A DNA stretch of 64,000 nt from positions 1,924,001-1,988,000 of the forward strand of contig JARFJB010002037.1 in the NCBI GenBank assembly GCA_036346205.1. Reading direction: 5' to 3'. The DNA is from Vesta saturnalis (taxonomy: Eukaryota > Arthropoda > Insecta > Coleoptera > Lampyridae). The notes beneath the pieces are model-generated. The model worked only from the letters and a program-made list of their open reading frames with translations, made no database searches and was not told the DNA's origin. The position numbers and the translations under genes were made by a program. Positions 58,441 through 64,000 of this stretch are shown one piece after another (the stretch's first letter is position 1; each line of letters begins with the position of its first letter).

Positions 58441-59012
58441 TTATACATTATACATTAATAATAAATTCATGACACCTCTTATTTAAATATTTTACGGGCA
58501 TTTTTAACAGAATTATAGCACAAGTACAAAGATTAAGTCATAATCCGGAACAACTCCGTTACTCTAACGATAACGACTATCGATTAACTAACCAACAATA
58601 AATCAATACGTCATAAGTACTGAAGACAAACAATTAATGAGCCGCTTTCTACAGTACTTACTTGCTGAATAAACCTATTTCCGTTGCGTTTTTATTTTCA
58701 CTTAATTCATGCTTAGTGAAATAATTATTTCTTCAATTAAACAAACACAGACCATTGTACTAAAACTCGTCGAAAATGTTTTAGAACTTCTGCAATGTCC
58801 TAGAAAACTTGTTTGTTAAAATTCGAAATGTGTTTAAGAAAACGCCTCCTTAAGAAGGTGCGGCCATGTAAAGGTGGCCCCAAATATCCTTTTTTTTTAT
58901 TATCTCTTAAACGGTTTAAGACACCTAAATGGAATTTAGATCACAAACACCTTTGATTAGGTCACAATAGATAGTGTTGACAAATTTTTAATATATTGTA
59001 CAGGAGCGTCGC
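58441..59012. other. AT-rich spacer
   Basis: No gene. The stretch at 58869-58900 (AAGGTGGCCCCAAATATCC) resembles a transposon end, but no partner is seen. Confidence 0.35.
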
Positions 59013-59014
59013 TA

Positions 59015-60810
59015 AAGGGGTGCCACTTGTATGCTCCCAAACTTTTTTTTTATGGGGATATTTTTAATTTTTGGGGCAAAAATAATATTTTTTCAACAAT
59101 TTGGCACAAAAAAGGTACTCTTGTTGAAAATCAAAAAAATATTGGTTTTGGAGTTATTGAGGTTTTAACAGGTTTAGCTAAATAAGAAAATAAACGAAAT
59201 ATTGAGTTAATTTGATTTACTTGAATTAAGTAGGCTTAGATTGCAGACTCGCGGTTTTTTCGTTTGACACCTTGTTGTTGATAGTTTTGGTTTGTTTATC
59301 AAGTAATAACGCTTTTAAAAACTTTGAAAATGAATATGTACACTAATAGTGACTATACCGATGTTGTTAACATTAGAGGAAAATGAGGGAAATGCTAAAG
59401 CAGCGAAAAGATGATACGCGGAAAAACTTCCAAGAAGAAGTGTTCCGGATTCAAAAACATTTTTGAATTTAGTGAGGTGGTGCCGTGAAACTGGAAACCT
59501 TTAAACCAAAAAAGGTAAATTCTGGTAGACCACGAGTGGCAAGAATTCCTCAATCAAAAGAAAATATTTTAAATTTGCGGATCCTACGATAAGTGTAAGA
59601 AATGTGGCAAGGGCAAGTAACGCAAGTGTTTCTAGTGTACATCGTGTATTAATAGAACAATTATTGCTCCCGTTTCACTACAGGTGAGTACAAGAATTAT
59701 TACCTGAAGATCTTTTCTTGAGAAGAGACTTTTGCGAATCATTACAAGAAAGAATGAGACAGAACTCTGATTTTTTACAAAATATTCTTTTCGTCGGTGA
59801 ATCAACTTTTACTAGACAAGGTGTGTTTAATAGTCATAACAGTCACTTCTGGGCAGAGGAAAATCAAAAGGTTACACGTGTAACGCATTATCAACATAAT
59901 TTTAAGTTGAATGTATGGGCTGCTTCAATAGGCAATTGCCTCGTTGCGTACCACATTTTTTATAGAAATTTAAATGGTGATGTTTACTATGAATTTTTGG
60001 ATAGTCGTTTATTTCCGCTATTAGATTTGCCTTTAGATCTGCGAAGAAATATGGTTTTTATGCATGATGGTGCTCCACCTTATTCCAGTACACAAGCCAG
60101 AATATGGCTCAGCGAACATTTTCCAAATCGTTGGATTGATCGAGGTGATGATGCTCCTATCCACTGGCCACCAAGGTCCCTTCACCTAAATCCCTTGGAT
60201 TTTGATGTGTGGAGTTTAGTTAAAGAAAATGTATATTCACGCGAAACAAATTCCATCGAAGAACTTCAAGCGAGAGTTGAAAATAATTTAAGAATGTTAA
60301 TTCAAGAACTACGGCCACTCCAAACGATTATGTTTTCACTAGGAAGACGTTTACGATTATGTATTCGTGAAAATGGTGGGCATTTCGCACATTTAATGTA
60401 AAAAGCTGTACCTACTTATTACATTTTTTTTCTGTTTTTTTTTTGTTATTCGTTGTTTTTTTTTAATTATTCCCTTTGTCTGTTCTGTGTTAATCATACA
60501 ATTAAAGCCTTTTTTAAGTTCTAAATAACTTACAATATTTTTACCTCATAGTTGTTTCTGAAACAAATCATTATTCCCTGAGTTAGTTCGTTCTCGCGCA
60601 TGAAAATTATTAATTGTTTCATTTTAAAATGATTTATTAGTTCGGTCAGTATTACTTGCTAAAACCTCAAATAACTTCAAAACCAGTAATTTTTTTGCTT
60701 TCCAACAAGAGCACCTTTTTTGAGTCAAATTGTTTATAAAACATTATTTTTACCCAAAAAATTAAAAATATCCCCATCAAAAAATTTTGAGGGCAAAGTT
60801 TGATCCTCTT
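59015..60810 (+). mobile_element. Tc3-like transposon, ~1.8 kb, both TIRs present
   Basis: Terminal inverted repeats of about 155 bp: 59015-59175 and 60655-60810, sharing TTATGGGGATATTTTTAATTTT, GGCACAAAAAAGGT-type and CAAAACCAATATTTTTTTG-type blocks in reverse. TA precedes the left end at 59013-59014; the right flank reads AA, probably a mutated TA. The interior holds one transposase pseudogene. Confidence 0.85.
59330..60401 (+). pseudogene. Tc3-like transposase, nearly full length but dead
   Basis: N-terminal DNA-binding part (59330-59710) is readable with frameshifts: NEGNAKAAKR, VARASNASVSSVHRVLIEQL, LPFHYR. Then a continuous frame 59718-60401: NILFVGESTFTRQGVFNSHN, THYQHNFKLNVWAASIGNCL, MVFMHDGAPPYSSTQARIWL, RWIDRGDDAPIHWPPRSLHL, NPLDFDVW, and a C-terminus ending GGHFAHLM. 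Catalytic state: the first Asp (family FTDEATFTR) is Gly here (FVGESTFTR), the second Asp (MHDGAP) is kept, and the third acidic residue (family SPDL) is His (SLHL). So it cannot catalyse transposition even though 227 residues are open. Confidence 0.9.
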
Positions 60811-61660
60811 AATACATTCTGGTAGAATACACAAATTTATTCTTTTGAATAACCGACACGCTAATTTATTCATTGATATAATCACTGATGACCTTTTTTT
60901 ATAACAAAAGGCCAGATTTAAAGATTTTGTTACATTACTTTTGCAGGGCAATCTTTGACAGAAATAGCTACAATATTATCAATTGAAATGATTACAGATA
61001 TAGATCTTAATATTTTATTAATTTCTAGTTTACCTTAAAATCGTATAATTCGGTAATTAATTGTGGACATATTTATTATCCCCAACATATTCGAGAGGTT
61101 GAACATTCATGCTAGGTTGCTCTCGTTTTATCAAATATATTACGACCTTGAAAATGTTATAATTCAGTTATAGAAATAAATGTTACTTTGATTAACAAAA
61201 AGAAAGAAAAAATTAAAAGGAAAACTAGTATAGTTTGGTATTTAATGTGTTTACACTTGCAGAGTTTTTTTGTACTGCTGTCTAGCTGTGCCATGCATTG
61301 TCATTTCGTTTGTATATTAGATTTTTGTCAATATAACGACAAAAAGCTTAGGTTGTAAAATGTTCGACCTTTTGTATCGTTCGCAATTTATAGTTTAAGC
61401 ACCCTAAAGTATCGTCATACCACATTTTCCCGCCAATTTTAATATGATGCATTTTTATTAGTACGTGTTTTGATTGTATTACTAAAAATATGGGATTTTA
61501 AAACTTAATAAGGAAAGAGGTAATTAAGACAGAGATAAGATCATTTTCGTATGAATCCCCATTAACTACGCAATTGGACAATGCAATTTCAAAATTTAAA
61601 GAGGAAATAGGTAATTAACTCAACGGGATATTGATTGAAATGAGATCTTCTTAGATCAAA
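60811..61660. other. AT-rich, no gene seen
   Basis: No supported feature. Confidence 0.4.
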
Positions 61661-61664
61661 CTGG

Positions 61665-61765
61665 GGAACAGCGCGTTCATCTTGTAGTACATTAGATGCC
61701 TGGCAGGCGGTTGAAGTAGGTTCGATTCCCGGCTCGTGCACTTTTTTGTGTTAGGTAACAGTCAC
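61665..61765 (+). repeat. tRNA-derived SINE-like head
   Basis: GGTTCGATTCCCGGCTCGTG CA (61720-61741) is a near-perfect Pol III B box with the 3' end of a tRNA, followed by a T run. Upstream GATGCCTGGCAGGCGGTTG resembles an anticodon arm. The 5' (A box) half is poorly kept, so this is not a functional tRNA gene. Confidence 0.6.
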
Positions 61766-61880
61766 TGAACTGTACTTATACTGGAAGGCGCGCTCTATCG
61801 GCAGCCTGATCCGCGAGAGAGGGACGCAAGGGTTATCTCCATCCTACACGTAGAGCAGTCGACTGTTACGGCGCAACGTT
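61766..61880. repeat. inverted repeat partner 1 (SINE-body-like)
   Basis: CACTGAACTGTACTTATACT and GGAAGGCGCGCTCTATCGG followed by GAGAGAGGGACGCAAGGG. It matches 62395-62505 in reverse. GC-rich against AT-rich flanks. Confidence 0.65.
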
Positions 61881-62394
61881 TGATATGTTTTGAATAGTTT
61901 CATGATGAAATTTTCAATGATAGTTTGTTAATAACATACGCATTTAGGAATATCCATTGAAACTCATTTTACCTACTGTTATGCACAGTCATTTTAGAAA
62001 AATAATGAACTATAAAAATAATTTCAAGGTATAATCAATGATATGCGTTAAACTTCGGATTTTTATTAACCATAAAACTGTAAAGTACATTTCATAAAAT
62101 AAAACGTAGTTACACGTGTTCGCATAATATATTCTAAATTATCGGTATGTATAAAAATTGTAATCAATTTGTAAAGATGTATAAAAAATTTAATTGTAAA
62201 GAACAAACGTGATGACAACAATTATATGTCTGTGTATAAATGCAACAATCAACAGTATAGTAAAAATTAATAATTAAGAAGTAAATGATAATTGCCGATT
62301 TGAAGTTACATTTTGGTTAGTTTGTTTTGGAATGACGTACTTTAACTATATATGTTCTCTCGCGCAGTGCATGCGCAAAGCGTTTCGAAAAAGA
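61881..62394. other. AT-rich interval between the inverted pair
   Basis: No coding signal. Confidence 0.4.
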
Positions 62395-62505
62395 CAGGAG
62401 TGACCCTTGCGCGCTATCTCTCCCGCCACTGCGCGGCTATTTTGTGGCACAGATCGGGCAATGCGCGTTCCAATATAAGTACAGTTCAGTAGTTACAGTA
62501 GTTTT
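62395..62505. repeat. inverted repeat partner 2 (SINE-body-like)
   Basis: Reverse complement contains TACTGAACTGTACTTATATT, GGAACGCGCATTGCCCGATC and GAGAGATAGCGCGCAAGGGT, parallel to 61766-61880. Confidence 0.65.
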
Positions 62506-62639
62506 GTTTATCTAATCTAATTCTGTTTAGGTTACAATAGTGTTGTTTGTGTTTTTTTCATATTATACCGTAAATTTTTGATTTTTATACCTAACTACGA
62601 AGTGGGTTTGGTAAAACGAGAAGGGACAAGATAAATAAT

Positions 62640-63035
62640 GAGTGCATAATGACGGAGTGTGGCGAGGAAAAGACGATGATGGATAAATATAAAAGTAGTA
62701 CATTACGTTGGTTTGGTCACATTGAGAGAATGAACAACGCAAGATTAACGCAGCAAATACATGTGGGTGAGGTTAGAGGTAAGGCGGTGCCTGGTAGTCC
62801 GCGTAAAACTTGGCTGAATGTAGTAGAATGTATGATAAAGTAAAGAAAAATAAGGAGTTTTAAAAATAAAAGGGCATGTCAGAGACAACGTATGAATCTT
62901 GCGGAAGCTAGGGAGGTATGCGGAGACAGGAAAGCATGGAGAAAGATTGTGAATGAAAAATAAATAAGAGGCAGGGATTGTTTTGCCTACCCCACCAGGG
63001 AATGGCGTGAAGGCTCAGTTAAGTTAAGTTAAGTT
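62640..63035 (+). pseudogene. LINE 3' terminus with (TTAAG)n tail
   Basis: Frame 62649-62843 reads SSTLRWFGHIERMNNARLTQ, GSPRKTWLNVV and then a stop, the typical C-terminal end of a non-LTR retrotransposon polyprotein (RW-GH-ERM-D-R-P-G-PR--W). The frame after the stop still looks related (RQRMNLAEAREVCGDRKAW). The 3' UTR ends GGCGTGAAGGCTCAGTTAAG with three or more TTAAG repeats at about 63017-63036 instead of poly-A. Confidence 0.75.
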
Positions 63036-63115
63036 ACGAAGTTGTCAAACAAGGAAACGTCGGATTGGTCCGCATTTTGCGAGAAATATCCGCAAGTCGC
63101 AGAGTGAATTATAAT

Positions 63116-64000
63116 ATACAGGGTGGCCAAATAGTGCAACAAAGGTCAATATCTTCTGTACCATCAAAGATAGCGAAACAAATTTTTCAGGAGTTATTAA
63201 GGGTTAAGAGGTCCACCGTCCAAAAGGACGGCGCGTGACGGTAAAAATTTTATATTTTTTAAATGGGCACCCTGTACATTTTTACATATTTTAATTCACC
63301 CTAAAATTCTGTATTTAGCACAAAAATTTGTATAGCATATTTTTGCAACGTTCCCAATTAAATTGCAAAATCCCTTAAATTTGTGAAAAAGCATGGGTCA
63401 ACGAAATTTCTTACATTTTTGAACTTATAATAACTGGTAACAAAGCGGAAACGGAAAGAGGAATAATGACATAAGTGCCCTAAGATAACACAGATTAATG
63501 TTTTTCTTATTCTCATTAAATGTGCTTTTAACAGTAATTATTTCTAATCAATTAGATATTAGACGATCATTGATTTAGAATATACTGACAGCAAACAAAA
63601 TACATCCTTGTCATGTTCAGTTATTGCAAGAATTAAGTGAAGAAGACTTTCAGAGGCGAATGAATTTTTGTGCGTGGGTGTAGCAAAGCGAGAGAACAAC
63701 CAAATTTTGCACATTTGATATTCTTTTGTGATGAAGCAAGATGGAAAAATGGAAACGTAAATAGGCATGATTTTCATTATTATGCTATAGGCAATCCCCA
63801 TTTCATAAGAATCCATTCACAAAATGATGGGAGGGGTTGTAGGAGACTATGTTATTGGACCGTATTTTTTTGAGAGAAGAGTAACTGGATAAGTATATTT
63901 GGATTTCTTACAATATAATTTACCGTGATTAATGGTTCAAATAGCAAATGAAGTTCGCGAACCTTTTTGGTTCTTACATTATGGAGCCCCCGTGCATTAT
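63116..64000 (+). mobile_element. IS630/Tc1/mariner-type element, runs off the window
   Basis: The left end TATACAGGGTGGCCAAATAG is at 63116. A second, inverted GGGCACCCTGTACA at about 63265-63278 makes a short inverted pair of about 160 bp. The transposase relic follows, and the element continues beyond 64000. Confidence 0.7.
63595..64000 (+). pseudogene. IS630/Tc1-type transposase, partial, broken
   Basis: Reads IHPCHVQLLQELSEEDFQRR, MNFCAWV and a stop, then (shifted) IFFCDEARWKNGNVNRHDFH, NPHFIRIHSQNDG, then GDYVIGPYFFE and a stop, and near the right edge FWFLHYGAPVHY. The first catalytic Asp (CDEA) is kept; the second, in the family HDGAP box, is Tyr here (HYGAP). Cut by the window edge before the third box. 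Confidence 0.85.

Noticed and set aside
61700..61745. Functional tRNA gene
   Set aside because: A good B box and 3' end, but the A box and acceptor pairing are missing. Better explained as a SINE head.
1..64000. Host protein-coding gene
   Set aside because: I looked for conserved host exons outside elements and found none that I can support. Short introns and small exons of a host gene cannot be excluded by eye.

Overview
This window looks like transposon-dense, AT-rich chromosomal DNA from an arthropod, most likely an insect. The evidence is the mix of element types: a piggyBac relic, several IS630/Tc1/mariner-type transposases of kinds common in arthropods, a relic of a gag-pol-env gypsy-type (errantivirus-like) element, a second Ty3/gypsy element, Penelope-like (PLE) relics, non-LTR retrotransposon 3' ends, foldback and MITE-like elements, and many long (AT)n tracts. 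I found no intact host gene, no rRNA gene and no CRISPR array. Almost every coding signal is a broken mobile-element gene. The species cannot be named from this sequence. All calls were made by eye, without database searches.

Layout. 1-8.2 kb: dead piggyBac transposase, a charged low-complexity reading frame, a diverged ~115 bp tandem repeat, and a badly decayed gypsy gag-pol on the minus strand. 8.2-22 kb: two inverted copies (about 8.3-10.1 and 19.4-21.3 kb) of an unrecognised ~1.85 kb element that carries a CCAAT/TATA promoter. Between them lie a 1.0 kb long-TIR element, a decayed Mutator-like transposase/YqaJ-exonuclease gene, a piggyBac-type MITE, a LINE 3' end, and a PLE with its GIY-YIG region and a hammerhead-ribozyme-like motif. 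22.5-27 kb: tandem repeats carrying CTCF-like motifs, a second PLE relic, and a tRNA-related SINE-like piece.

26.9-35.8 kb: a foldback element with ~1.15-1.2 kb arms. One arm is split by a nearly complete but internally deleted Ty3/gypsy element (28959-35322, target-site duplication AACT). 36.7-42.9 kb: errantivirus-like gag-pol-env relic on the minus strand. 44.8-51.2 kb: a 6.4 kb CACACACT-type array whose + strand is almost free of G. 51.2-64 kb: a series of Tc/mariner-type relics, including a Tc1-like transposase split by a 5'-truncated LINE, a 1.8 kb element with both terminal repeats, and one that runs off the right edge. An inverted pair of SINE-like segments and a LINE 3' end also lie here.

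The genes do not form a pathway. The window reads as layered insertions: foldback then gypsy, Tc1-like then LINE, with microsatellites at many breakpoints. The most unusual features are the CTCF-like repeats tied to a foldback family, the three hammerhead-like motifs, the transposase/YqaJ fusion, and the G-free array.
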